A DNA stretch of 64,000 nt, from contig JBBPTG010000136.1 of the NCBI GenBank assembly GCA_038093975.1, forward strand, positions 1 through 64,000, read 5' to 3'. Positions 1 through 11,499 of this stretch are shown here, in pieces (the first letter of the stretch is position 1; every line of letters begins with the position of its first letter). The translations under genes were made by a program, and so were the position numbers. The notes under the pieces were generated by a model, which saw only the letters and a program-made list of their open reading frames with translations, was not told the DNA's origin and ran no database searches. This DNA is from Chalciporus piperatus. Lineage: Eukaryota; Basidiomycota; Agaricomycetes; Boletales; Boletaceae.

Positions 1-330
1 GGGCATGTTGACAGGCTGGGACTCCGCAGGCACGTCGACGGGCTGAGACTCCGTGGGCTGAGGCTCTGCAGATATGGTGTCATCACCCAAGCGAGCTCGC
101 CGAAGCTCAGCTTGCTGCATGACAGTGCTTCCTCGAGCTCTTTCGCTGGGCTTGATACGAGCACGAAGCCGGCTGGGGGTTACGAAAGGAGGTGGGGATA
201 GTAAGCGACGACCACCCCCGGTCTGACTGTTGATGAAGGTATCAGTCGGTGGTGGGACCATATCGTCCTGAGAGTCCGTAGACTGCACAGGAGGCATGGG
301 TGTCTTCGAACGGCGGGAGGATTTGGGCAT
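1..330 (-). CDS. Hypothetical protein, N-terminal 110 residues (cut by window edge)
   Basis: An open frame starts at an ATG at 330 and runs off the left edge without a stop. The start reads MPKSSRRSKTP. The protein is rich in Ser, Pro, Gln and charged residues, with a repeated SQPV / ESQP motif near the edge, and looks disordered. I do not recognise a family. The low complexity means a chance frame is possible, but 110 codons without a stop and a sensible ATG favour a real N terminus. Function unknown. Confidence 0.4.
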   Translation of the reverse strand, partial: MPKSSRRSKTPMPPVQSTDSQDDMVPPPTDTFINSQTGGGRRLLSPPPFVTPSRLRARIKPSERARGSTVMQQAELRRARLGDDTISAEPQPTESQPVDVPAESQPVNMP

Positions 331-640
331 TGCACTTTGGAGGTGAGATGAGTTAGAAGTTTGAAGAAATGTCGGGAAAGGGACATACCAGCACAAAGTC
401 AGGCCCCCCAAAAAAACGGGCGCAGAGGGAAAAAAAAACGGGCGCAGAGGGAGGCACCCTGTTGGCCCACGAGGACTCCTTATGAGCCTGTGACCTTGAC
501 ACGATCAAGCCCGCTGAGCGAAACATTGGTTTCAATGGGCGGAGCTGTTGACAGGACTGCAATGCAAAGAGAAGGGAGTCTGATTCGGTGAGCGGATGAG
601 AAGAAATGAGAACAAGAAAGAAGGTAAACGAGGACGGACG

Positions 641-731
641 CACCTCGAGGCTACCAGCACGGAGGTCAATGAGGACGCACCTCGGGGCTACCAGCACGGA
701 GGTAAATGAGGATGCACCTCGAGGCTACCAG
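641..731. repeat. 37-bp tandem repeat, about 2.5 copies
   Basis: The unit beginning CACCTCGAGGCTACCAGCAC recurs at 641, 678 and 715, a period of exactly 37 bases with one or two substitutions; the last copy is partial. It sits about 280 bases upstream of the RNase H1-like gene in otherwise featureless DNA (331-1009). It could be a minisatellite or a repeated regulatory site; the sequence does not decide. Confidence 0.8.
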
Positions 732-913
732 CTTTGGAAGAGTAATACTTCCTTTTCTTAACACCTTCTTGGTGCGATCTCCAACCACCGCCAGGCCTAC
801 GTCTACGGATGCTCACCTAATACCCAGAGAAGGAACGGCCGTATCCACTGGCTTGGGACCCAACAGAGAGTAGACACCGACCTCCGAAGTACGTCAAGTG
901 GCGTCTTGCGATC

Positions 914-920
914 TATAAAA
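914..920 (+). promoter_or_regulatory. TATA box of the RNase H1-N-like gene
   Basis: TATAAAA lies 90 bases upstream of the ATG at 1010, a usual spacing for a fungal TATA promoter. The CT-rich stretch between the two (about 960-1000) fits a start region. Confidence 0.55.
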
Positions 921-1009
921 GAGGTCGGCTCTCAGCGCTCAGCGTCGAACCATCAGAGCTTTTGTCACTTGCCTCTGTATCTTGTCGTCTTCACTCTCAT
1001 CGTTTAACC

Positions 1010-1705
1010 ATGACTCCTCCCGCTGTTTCTCGTTCGCCATCGCCTGACCTCGCGGAACAATTGGCTGCCATGTCCATCAGCAAACCTGAGCTTAGTAAGT
1101 GGAAGCCATGTCAGATGGCAACAAGGCTGATAAGAGTTGATAGAACTTCTTACGAAGTTGCTTGAGAGTTTGGCAGTCTGCACAGATAATGCCCATAGTC
1201 TCATCGATTTCCTCGTGAAAAACGAAGCGGAGGGCACTCCGTCTTCTGAGGTCTCCGACACCTCCGAGGCAATTGCCCAGGGCGCTGAACCGTTGACAGC
1301 TGAACCGTTGACGCCTATCGTCGTCAATGTGGAAGCCGCCGCAATGGAGGGTGTGAACCCCAGGGGGCCGGTTCACCTGTTTGTGCCTGGAGAACTCACT
1401 CTCGATGGACGTAGGCAACAGATGTACAACAACTTCGTCTTCGACATTCCCCACCCCGATACGGAAGGTGATGTCTATCTCGTGACTCGTGGTCGTCGCG
1501 TTGGTATCTTCCCTACTTGGTATGCTTCTTAGTCCGCACTTTTGGCGCTCGAAACTGACAACGTCGAACTCACTTTAGGCCAAGCGCTGCTCCGCACGTC
1601 AACAAGGTTAGCGGTTACGCGTGTATCCGGCTTAAATCGATGGCCGATGCCTTCGTGCAGATGAGGCATGCCATTGACAACGGGGGCGCACGCTGGTTGG
1701 AGTAG
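1010..1705 (+). CDS. RNase H1 N-terminal (caulimovirus-VI-like) domain protein
   Basis: Three exons (1010-1094, 1144-1519, 1579-1705) give 195 residues with consistent phases. The C-terminal third has the pattern of the small RNase H1 N-terminal domain: YLVTRGRRVGIFPTW, then a second half VNKVSGYACIRL that is reached only by splicing the 59-base intron after the Trp. In RNase H1 this domain binds RNA/DNA hybrids. Here there is no catalytic RNase H domain; the N-terminal 125 residues are acidic and probably disordered. Such stand-alone copies are common in Agaricomycetes and their job is not known. A TATA box lies upstream. Confidence 0.75.
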
Positions 1706-1921
1706 TAGGGCTCATAATATCGTATCAGCCGCCGTACATAAAGATATCTCGTACCCGTTTTGTTTTGTGCAAATGTCTTGAATCGTATGTGTCGATGTGT
1801 AACAGCAGGAAGCAGCTTGCTTGATATCCAAATCGCAGGGTGACTGCGTTGGCCGTGACAACGGAAAGATGGACAGAAAACTCTGTATCATCAGAACAGA
1901 AATTCTGCCAAGTTCCGAACT

Positions 1922-2432
1922 GGCCGTCTCGGCATCTTCCGCTGCGGGCTAACTGAGCGTCCTCTGCCTTGCCGCCGCTGCTGGGGCAGCCCAAAGGGCT
2001 GTTTCTATTCGTATCATTAGTCCTGTAGTAGGTATCACTAGTCCTGTAGTAAATGATGTGCGCAAACTATTGAAAGCGAACTCCTCAAACGCTCATGGGC
2101 CGTCTCGGCATCTTCTGCTGCGGGCTACTACTGAGCGTCCTCTGCCTTGCCGCTGCCGCTGGGGCAGCCCAAAGGGCTGTTTCTATTCGTATCATTAGTC
2201 CTGTAGTAGGTATCACTAGTCCTGTAGTAAATGATGTGCGCAAACTATTGAAAGTGAACTCCTCAAACGCTCATGGGCCGTCTCGGCATCTTCTGCTGCA
2301 GGCTACTACTGAGCGTCCTCTGCCTTGCCGCCGCCGCTGGGGCAGCCCAAAGGGCTGTTTCTATTCGTATCATTAGTCCTGTAGTAGGTATCACTGGTCC
2401 TGTAGTAAATGATGTGCGCAAACTATTGAAAG
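1922..2432. repeat. Three tandem copies of a ~177-bp unit
   Basis: The motif CCGTCTCGGCATCTTC recurs at about 1924, 2100 and 2278 (spacings 176 and 178). The copies are nearly identical; the main difference is a small indel (CTAACTG versus CTACTACTG). Each unit holds a perfect hairpin, CAGCCC-AAA-GGGCTG, and a shorter internal repeat (GTCCTGTAGTA twice). The unit length is not a multiple of three, so the 93-codon frame across it (2095-2376) is not a good protein candidate. The rest of 1706-2935 holds nothing I can name. Confidence 0.9.
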
Positions 2433-2935
2433 CATGACTAGAAACACTAGGCTACTGGTCCGACAAAACGTGAACCATCATTAAGTCTTAATTGTGTGGA
2501 ATCAGAGTGCTATTCGTTGACAGAAACTATTACATTGGGCTGCACGAGATAATGTATCATTAGAGTAGCGCTACAAATCTGTGCTCGGTTGTAACGACTC
2601 AGGTTTATAATAATTGTTGCTGTCCACTGCTTCAAAGTGGAACTCGTGTGCAGCTGCCAGTTGCAAACGTACTCAGTTTCAAGCTCCCTACTATGCGATC
2701 TACACTGAACCACCTTTTCCCGACCATAGTTCCTCTGCCAGCTGGAATGATATCATGGCCCCCCATTCGCGCTGCCCGATTGGAGCCATGTGTTGTCACG
2801 GCCCTGGTACATATGTTTACATCTCAGACTGCTATTTGATAGGAGATTTATTCATACGTTGATTGGCTGCTTGACCTGCATGACATCAGTCTTAATTTTG
2901 GATCGTTCGTTCGGGACAACTTCAGGAATTGGAAA

Positions 2936-5900
2936 TTATGACAAGGTAGGTAGGTCGAGTACAAGATGATGTAGGTAATGGCGGAAGCGAGCTATGTCTG
3001 CTTCCTCAAGTCCCGTAGCATTGTACCCTCGCAACACCGCTGCAACAGTTGCTAAAACCCACACCCCACAGTCGTAACCATTTGTCTGCAAGGGGGACAT
3101 CTTAACGGATGAAATGGTCAGCGAAGAAGAAGGTAGAGTCTAGACTGACGAACATACTGTGGTAGGATACGCAATCCAAGGTTGGCCGTCGAGCTGAACG
3201 TCATCGGGATGCTTCTTCTTGGCGATGGTCAGTAAGCGGGTAATCATTCGCATCACATCCTGCGCCATCGTGAGCGTCCATACTACAAAATAAAAGTTAA
3301 GCCTTACAGGGACATCTGCTTCCCAAGGCTTCAGTTGACCGAGGCTATCAAAGAGGCGAAGTTCCCGACAAGAAAAGTCAGCGAAGCAGAAAACCCAATG
3401 ATTTTCTGGAGCAGGCCTGTGAATGGGAATGAGCCAGAGGTCCTTCTCCCAGAATTTTGTCCGTGAGGTAACTCTCCAAAGGTCGTGATCGGATGCATTG
3501 CGTCGAATTCGGGGCAGATCGTGGGTTGAAAGGACGGCGAATCGATGAGCATGGAGCGGCTTGATGCTCGAGAAGAGAAGCGGGATACATCCATTTATGC
3601 AACAATCATTCAGGCACGCATTGGGAGAAGCAAGGATTGCAAGCTCCCGCGGTTCAAAAGTGAGCCGCGGAAATCCATCTTGGGGTTCATGCACCCTTGT
3701 GGCCTCGTCAACGTGAACACTCGAGGGACGGGGAGGGAGAGGTGTTGTGTCGAGAGCGATGTGCTGTGAAAGTAGTGAGACAGTGGGTGTGAATGGGCTA
3801 TGAGACGTACCTTGTGCATATCCCATATTATCTCCGCCACGATTGTAGGCTGTACAACAGGTTCGTCTTCGTCCGCGCGCCCGAGGGGAGCGTCTGTGAA
3901 ATAATCGAGAAGGACCACTTGCTCGGGTTCACCCGGCGCTTCTTGGGGGGCAAAAAAATGGACATCCGCTTCTTCGGGTGCGATGTCTGGGACTTCAACT
4001 GTTGTTGTGTTAATCCAAACTAGGGAAATTTCGGGACTACCACCTGACAGCCTTTGAGCTAATGTGATTGCCTCGTCGGTATGAGTCTCAAATCGGCGGG
4101 ATGAGACCAGCGGATTGGGCCAGCGGGAGCTCAGGGACAAGATGTCCTCTCGGCGCTGTCGTAAGGCCACATAGAAGATAGCGTCTAAAAATCATATGAG
4201 CTGAAATCAAGGCTACCCCGAACAGACTTACTTTCAGCGGTACGCAGTGCGAGCTCAATCGCAGCAAGCTCCGCACCATACCACCGGCAAAGGTTATCTG
4301 CTTCTATGCCCAATCGGCGCTGCTCTTCGATGCAGCGGTCGCGCTTCAACATCGCACGAATACCTTCCCGCACAGCCTCATCCTCCATCCAGCGCGGGAT
4401 CTGGCCCTCGGTAGGGGTAATCCATACATCTTCCATCAAAGTTTGGTCGTTTCGGAGATCATTGAGTTTGGTCGGCAGGGGGCTCGGCAGCGGAATGTTC
4501 CAGATAGGATCGTGAAGCCCTTCTAACTCTTCACAGTACGCGTTGAACTTACGTATGGCACTCATAAGAGCAGGTTGCCGTTTCGAGATAGCTTTGCGTG
4601 TCTGTTGATGTAACTTCGTGCCTTCGAGCAGTCAGAATATCAAATTTCTCAAAGGAAGCTACGCACCTAAAGCCTGTTGAGCTCCACCTACCGCTCTGTC
4701 GAGTTTATCCCACTCGAAAAAACTACCGATAGCGCGTTTTCGTATGTTGATCTTTAGATCGCGCGCTAACAGCAAAGTCCGGACGAAGTCTAGCCGTACG
4801 CCCTCGAGCTCAGGGAACTTGTCGCTGACGTTGAGTGATGCATACAGTGCATCGACCTTCGTAAGAAGCCGGTTGTGAGTGCTCTCGAGGCTGTCCAACG
4901 CTGCGGTGGTATCCTCGGAGATGGCGCCTTTCTGTATGGCTGCCCTGGCAGCGTGAATCGCTCTGTCAGTCGTGTCGATGTCCGCTTGTAGTGCCAGGAC
5001 AGTATCCAGTTCCTTTTTGAGGCGCGTGGGAGCATCTATGTGATGTAATGGAAATCAGCTTCTCAAAGCGAAGGGATGCACAAAAAGGATGTACGGGCTC
5101 GTAAGGAGAGCTGCAGAATCTTCTGAGAAGCCCACTGCTTCTCCAGTTCTGAGATGTCAACGCCACAATCTTCCAAACGATTCTCTGCTGTCTTGCCCTG
5201 ACCTTGGACTCCGCGCCGAAGTCGTCGCTTAATCCAGTCACCTAGGTCTGCGCGCATCTCGCCACCAACGGCGGCCAATTGACGGTCGATCAGCCATATA
5301 CGACGTTGCCGCTGGCAGCCACATCAGCAATATTCCTACTATTAGATAAGTTGCTTACCGACGCCAAACGCTCGATCCCGATCAATTTGATGAGTCGAGA
5401 CCACAATCGCTCAGTTCCTTCGCCATCCGAAAGCCCCATTCCAACACACAGCCGTGGATTGTACGCCAGCTGACATGCCCACTCATGGCCGTATGCATGC
5501 ATGGCCGTGGTAGCGAACCTGATGCGATGGACGACATCATCGGAAAGAATGGTGTACTGCAGATTTTTGAGTAGGAACACGACATCTAGAGTGATACGAC
5601 AGCTTACAAGTGAAAGTGTCCTATCTAATACACATCCGACGTCATAGAGCACGACAGCCGTTGCGTGCGGAGGCAAGAGGGAAAATAGATGTGCGATCAG
5701 TGCCAGCGCATACTTCTGTTGCTCGCCCGGGGTGTCAATATTGGCCAAGAACAGGGGAATGTCATGGCGACAGATCAATGCCATCACCCCTGTATCATCA
5801 AAGCTTTCCATGGACGTCTTTTGCTTCTTCCCGTCAGCAGCTTCGTAAGAAGATTCACAGGAATCGATGGCCTCGTCAGGAACGGTGATTGGGCGGGCTC

Positions 5901-7371
5901 TCGGGGGCTTCTTCCTCTGCTTGGCAATATGAGTTCCCATTGCGTCTACCTGCTGCTTCGGAAGGAAATATGCCGGGTCATAGAACGATGGACTATCTCC
6001 GGCAGATCGTCGGTGGCGATGATGGAAATTTCCATCAGTGGCCACGTGGATGTCGCCCCCTTGAGGACCCTGCGTAGATCTACCAAAAACGGTGCCTCCA
6101 AAACAAGCAGGACAGCGTTGAACGAGAATAGAAGAGCAACTCCCAGGTTTGAGCATCGGCTGTGACGCCGAAGTCAAAGTTGACGCGGAGGACATGGGAG
6201 TAGCTGGCGTAGGGGTGGAGGTAACAGACAATGTTTGGGGGGTTTTCTTCGGCGTGACTGGATGTCGACTGAGATATCGCGGATCAAAGGATGGCGTTAG
6301 GCTTTGGTGGGGCTTTGCGGCAACGATACGGTCACGGCAAGCTTGAACAGCAGCTTCAATGCGGCGTTCCACCTCGACCTGCAACACGTCGAACCACTGT
6401 ACAGCCGATCCCAAACTGCGTCGGAAGGGGTCTTGGACTGGCTCACCCTGGAGGTCGTGTTCGAGTTTGAGCAGAAATGTAAGGGACCTGTACTCACACT
6501 CTTGTTGACCACACGGAAACCCCGCCGAATGTAGTGCGTGTGTAATGCCGATGCGAGAGCATTAACGGCATCACACGATCGCTCAAATAATGCGCGATAG
6601 AAGGATAGGAGCTCAATGGAGACTGCCATGCGAGGCTGAGAGGGGGCGGTTGGGAAGAGTCCGTGATGGACGAGCACTTGAGGAACAGTGGAGCATTGGC
6701 AACTAGTAATTTGAATGGTTTCGAAATCTATTGATAGTCGGGTCATGCAGTGACAGAGAAAATGCAAGAAACATACGGTCGAGGAAGAGCCCAAGTATTT
6801 TCGAGGTTTTGGGATAGCAGGATGTCTGGTTGCATAGAGAAATTGATGTGGGGGGAATTGGCAATGGTTTACCCAACGTCCTCGATGTGTAATGCTGATG
6901 GAACTCGACAAGGGTAGGAATAAGTGTTTTCCAGCTGGCATACAAACGTTCGGCGGGGGGATCAGGAAGAATACGTCGCTTGCTGACGTTGGATGCCTTG
7001 TCAGCACCTGAAACATCTTGGGGATCGACATCAGCTTCGGGTGGGATGAAATGCCCGCTCGAGTCTTCGTAGTCACTGGGGATGTAGTCAGCGTCGGTTG
7101 GGTCGAAAAAATGGGAGCCGTCATCGATTTCGATATCATCATCCAATATGTCGTCGCAAGGGTTGTCTGCTTCGTTCTGCATCTCGGGGGGCTGTTCGGA
7201 GTCCAGTTCGTTGAGTCTGGCAAGTAGACGGCGGCGTCTGATATCGATTATGGGGACGGGAACAAGTCCCTGCGTCTTTCTTTTGTCCCTAGGACGCTTG
7301 GGGCTTTCAAAGTGCTGCCCAAGACCCTTCGTGGCCGTCTGGGCGGCTCGAGTGCCGGGCCTTGTACGCAT
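2936..7371 (-). CDS. KDZ transposase with CxC1 cluster and C-terminal Ulp1 protease
   Basis: A multi-exon gene of roughly 1,250 residues. In order: a disordered acidic N terminus; the CxC1 cysteine cluster (SCQCS after the first intron, about 6730); the KDZ catalytic core (about 6400-5350) with DGNFHHRH, LYDVGC and GEGTERLWS carrying the expected D, D and E; a helical linker (about 5280-3800); and a C48/Ulp1-type protease. The protease has IPIH...HW, FDSLG and, in the last exon (3085-2936) after a 72-base intron, NGYDCGVWVL, so the catalytic His, Asp and Cys are all present. KDZ (Kyakuja-Dileera-Zisupton) elements are DNA transposons expanded in mushrooms. The start at 7371 (MRTRPGT) is preferred; an in-frame alternative lies at 7422. 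I saw no stop or frameshift, so the element may be intact. Terminal inverted repeats were not located. Confidence 0.85.
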
Positions 7372-7639
7372 GGTGTTGTGGCCAGCAGGAAGAGGTGCGG
7401 AATGTGGTGGTGGTGGCACCACAAAAAGACATATCTCATGTTCAAAACATCCACATCGGGCCTGCTAAAAATGCAGAACGAGGACGCACAAAGGACCGCA
7501 GATGCAGTTCAAAGGTACTGCTATTGAGGCGCCGCTGGAGGCAAGGCGAGGGCCCAAACGGACAGATTCACGTGCTATATTTAGACCTCCGCGATGTGCC
7601 ATCAAAGAGACCATTTGTTGCCTACAACGGAAATGGGTC

Positions 7640-8170
7640 TCAATGACCCTCTATTGCCGCCGAAAAGTGGTGACTGAGGTGAAGGTTGTCGCTGTCTGGG
7701 ATATCGTAGTACTTGACAGATGTGTCACCCTCTTTGGGTTTGTCCTGTAGGAGCTTGAACGAGGGGGAACGTTATCGTTAGAATTAAACCACGTACAGCT
7801 ACGGCTGGTTTCGATTTGAGCTGGTCAACGACTCGATTGGCCGCCACCACGTAGAGCTTCCAAGCTTTTTCGAGGTCGCCTGTAGGTAATCTTGCGCGTA
7901 CCCTTCGAAGGAGCTTTTCTTCCGAGCAAGGCTTGTGATTGGGACTGAGTGTCATCACGTACTGATCGATAGGGCACATGTAACGCCTGCCACCAAGGTT
8001 TCGACCTCCTTCATAGGAGTCCAAGCTCATTTCGGATGTAACTGGGGACGTCGCTGGAGGCGTAATCAGCAGCTAATAACAGATACATATCGTGAAGTTA
8101 AAAGAAATAGTTTGGTATGCGTAAAAGGTACACGCACCTCAGCCTGTCTGTTTCGACCTGTGGGGGGCAT
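7640..8170 (-). pseudogene. Truncated copy of the unknown gene at 10428-11257
   Basis: Three exons (8170-8138, 8072-7797, 7744-7640) would give 137 residues. The first two exons and the start of the third closely match the gene at 10428-11257 (shared YMCPIDQY, KAWKLYVVAANRVVDQLK, KYYDIPDSDNL). After SDNL the match ends abruptly and the frame stops 13 residues later, so about 115 C-terminal residues are missing. Intron positions and promoter-proximal sequence are also shared, so this is a DNA-level copy in opposite orientation. It could still be translated as a short protein. Family unknown. Confidence 0.65.
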
Positions 8171-8500
8171 TTCGTGCTAGTGTAGTTTAGGCCTGAAGCT
8201 TGATGAGAATGAACGGTAGTTGTTGTTTTGGCCAACTTGAACTAGGTTGTTATAGACAATACACCGTATTACATCATAAGTGGAACAATGTTGCTTCGGC
8301 AGTCACCGGTATGTCCACCTATGTGTGCCGACTTGGTGGTAGGACTCGCTTCGGAAGCACAATCTCGGGCTGGCAATACTGTTGTACTACTGACCATAGC
8401 TTTACCTCAAACCAACGTTGGATACCAGTCGCAACCTGCTAGCCTGGTAAGTCAGTGTCGTCTCCACGCATTTTCTGGTGTTAAATTTGCCTCCGACCCC

Positions 8501-9126
8501 ATGACTTTGCTCGGCTCAGAGGGCACGCGCTTTATAGGCCAAACTTCAGTCGATATCCAACTGAATCACTGGCTCGAACATCCTGCAGCAATTGCCGAAC
8601 CAATGAGGCAGCGTGCCATTTGTGCTGCGCAGGGCCTTACAGTCCTTGTTCCTGAGTCCTCAGACATTCCGACGGACCTTGTTCTTCACCCACTTGGGCC
8701 GCCGCCACAACACTGGGGTCTCGATGTAGGGATTTTTCTAGATCTCAGGGTTTCTATCCTGGGCCCTAGCCCACCGAACGAGCTGGATTTACCCCAAGTA
8801 AGCCCTTGTTCGCAGCTTGATCAGAAATACCTGCTGAGACTGATTGTTGACAGGGAAATTTTCCTTTACAACCTCAGATGTACCTTGTGGGCGGTGTTTT
8901 GCACTTCGGACCTGGGGTTCCATGGTACTACGAGGTGCAGCAGGAACTTGTTGATGGAGCAGGACAACTTTGTCCCCTCTACTACTACAAACATCAGAAA
9001 CGGCTTCCCAATTCCCATGGTGTAGTCATGCCCATGATTCCTCCTGGTGATCCCAAAGCTCGAATTATCCCTTTTGATCGTTTGTATTTCGGGACACAGA
9101 TCAATATATACCGACGGGCTGGATGA
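8501..9126 (+). CDS. Hypothetical protein, two exons
   Basis: Exons 8501-8797 and 8854-9126 join in phase 0 across a 56-base intron with good signals to give 189 residues ending INIYRRAG. The second exon is rich in aromatic and Gly/Pro residues (GVLHFGPGVPWYYE). I do not recognise a family. The frame is open upstream to 8288, so the true start could be further 5' or there may be another exon. It lies between two homologous unknown genes in opposite orientation, and a decayed relative of its second exon is visible at about 11501-11560 on the other strand. Confidence 0.5.
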
Positions 9127-9691
9127 TTGTACTTAGTTGTCTACATAACATGTAAGTTTACAACGAATCGGCATAGACAGCGAAGATGAACTTGCAGAAT
9201 GTAGGCAATGATTAATGACACTGCATGTATCCTCCCCTTTGTGCTGCTGGCATACACAATAGAGCCAATGTGGTCGAGGAAGTGAACGCAGACGATGACA
9301 TCAGCAAAGACGGCAGGTGATGACAATGACGTGAAGAGTCGGTCGTACAAACCAAACGAACCCCGAAGGCGGTCAAAGCGCCTGGATGAAAGGTGTCGAG
9401 GACGTACTCCGAACCAAAGAACCTCAGCGAGCCAAGAAAGCGTCAAGGAGTCGACAAAGCCCACGACGAACTAAATGTGCCAAGAGATGCTGGGAACGCA
9501 CCAGGCGACAAAGGGCGGTCAAGGGGGATCGGATGAATTCGATCTTGAAGGGGACGGTGGCGACGTGATTCAGACACCTGCAAATCGCAGGAATTAGCTG
9601 TCAATTTCTTGCAACAAAAACATGTATAATAATGAAACTGACATCGACGAACAATATTTGATGGAATGTTGTGTGAAACGAGTGCCGATTG

Positions 9692-10342
9692 CTACTTCCC
9701 AGAACGAGAAAACGCAACTGCCCTCACGTATGAACCATGGTTGAGTGACCCTGTGAAGGGCGAGTGCGATCCCACACCCCAAAGACGAATTGTTCCATCG
9801 GATCTGGCACTGGCAAGCCATCTGCCATCGGGAGAGAGGGACAAACACGTCAGTTCGCGGTGATGATGCCTTAGTCCATCGACGATCTTTCCCGTGCTCG
9901 AATCCAATGAACAGATCCGACAGTCCCCACAGGCACAGAGAAGTTGGTCAGATTGCTCAGATGACCAAACATTCGAACAGCATATAACCCACGAGAGTCA
10001 TCATTGACGTCGAGTGATCCCAAGATTGTTTCGCCACTTGCCGCATGCAGAACGAGGACCATCCAGTCTTCAGCTTCAGCCCATCCGCCCATCTGTTCAA
10101 TGTTGTGGTGATGACCAACGACCACACCGTGACCCAGGAGCATTATCGACGTACCCTCTTGCGTGCCGGTGATCAAACCATATCCGCAAGGTGCTATTGC
10201 TTGAGCCAGTAACGACCCTGCCAGTTTTCGATTGTGGTTGTCCCTGGCAAAGAGCAAATGAATGACTCGGAGTGTCTTGAATGCTAGTTATCACAAAAAA
10301 GCGGTGAAGATTCGAAGACAGTTCGGATGACTGAACAGCCAC
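9692..10342 (-). pseudogene. Broken WD40-repeat gene fragment
   Basis: Three overlapping minus-strand frames carry pieces of WD40 repeats. VVTGSSNSTLRIW is at about 10220, a second frame runs on from there (GETILGSLDVND), and LSLSPDGRWLASARSDGTIR then LW is at about 9770-9830 in another. No single frame or obvious intron joins them, which points to frameshifts. It is probably a decayed member of the WD40 family seen intact at 25872-30116. DNA from 9127 to 9691 shows nothing convincing. Confidence 0.5.
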
Positions 10343-10427
10343 CGTCTGGGAGCCGACCGTTCATTCTCATCTGAGTCATCAAATTTTCAAACCTAAACGC
10401 CGACTACGCTGGCACGAAATAGCCCCT

Positions 10428-11257
10428 ATGCGTCGAAACAGAGCCCAAGCTGAGGTTCGTGTACCTTTTATGCGTACCAATTTATTTCTCATAACTTCAC
10501 AATATGTATCTGTTATTAGCTGCCGACGACGCCTACAGTGACGTCACCAGTTACATCTGAGATGAGTTCGGACTCGTATGAACCAGGTCAAAACCTTGGT
10601 GGCAGGCGCTACATGTGCCCTATCGATCAGTACTTGATGACACTCAATCCCAATCACACGCCTGTTCCGGAAGAATCGCTCGTTCAATCCGTATTCACAA
10701 GGGCCCCACTCACAACCGACCTCGAGAAAGCTTGGAAGCTCTACGTGGTGGCGGCCAATCGAGTCGTTGACCAGCTCAAATCGCAACCAGCCGTAGCTGT
10801 ACGTGGTATATAATCCTAATGATAACATTCCCCCTCGTTCAAGCTCCTACAGGACAAACCCAAAGAGGGTGACACATCTGTCAAGTACTACGATATCCCA
10901 GACAGCGACAACCTTGCTATCCGTCTATGGGACGGCAACATGCAGCAGTATGGTCTCTACTGCTTTGACCTTTACGATCTCTCCAAACGCACCACTGTCA
11001 ATCTTCCCCACAACTACAAAATTTGCAACGCCTCTCCTTTCGCGGTCGGTGGCATGGACTCGGAGGTAAAGAATTGGGAGATGGCCTGGGGCGTCAGCGC
11101 AGATAAAATACCCCCTGGGCAAGAGCGTTTCGCAGTCCCTGAGGGCTCGCATCTCGCGCTTGTTCGTCCTGGGAAGCCTCTGTTCTTTTTCGCGCTCCCA
11201 GTCTGTCCACGCACATTCGGTGGCCTTGCTGCCATGTACGCTCAACCCAGAAGCTGA
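10428..11257 (+). CDS. Hypothetical protein (full-length paralogue of 7640-8170)
   Basis: Exons 10428-10454, 10520-10798 and 10853-11257 join in frame to give 236 residues (an alternative acceptor at 10844 adds three). The start MRRNRAQAE corresponds to the start of the minus-strand copy at 8170. The C-terminal half (VKNWEMAWGVSADKIPPGQE, then HLALVRPGKPLFFFALP) has no counterpart in that copy. No signal peptide, membrane segment or motif that I recognise. A well-formed gene with consistent introns; function unknown. Confidence 0.65.
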
Positions 11258-11499
11258 GCACTGAGGCAGCGTCAAGCCCCTCGTTAAAGTCGTGTCAGTT
11301 TTGTCCGTACATGAATAATAATACATCAGAGATTCTAATGAGTAACCCTACACTACAGAAATGCGCCCGAGGTCAATTCGATGTGGTAAAGTGGTGGCTG
11401 AGTACCGCATCGTACGCTCCAAGCAAAGGCACAGAGATTTCAAAAACAGTAGTTGGTTTCAGAGCCGCTAGGCGAGCAACTCGTAGGTAACTAGTCGTT

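Noticed and set aside
2095..2376. 93-codon frame starting with a signal-peptide-like stretch (LLLSVLCLAAAAGAA)
   Set aside because: It lies wholly in the 177-bp tandem repeat, whose period is not a multiple of three, so the second copy is read in another frame.
1922..2432. CRISPR-like array
   Set aside because: The repeats are long and directly adjacent with no unique spacers, and the organism is a fungus.
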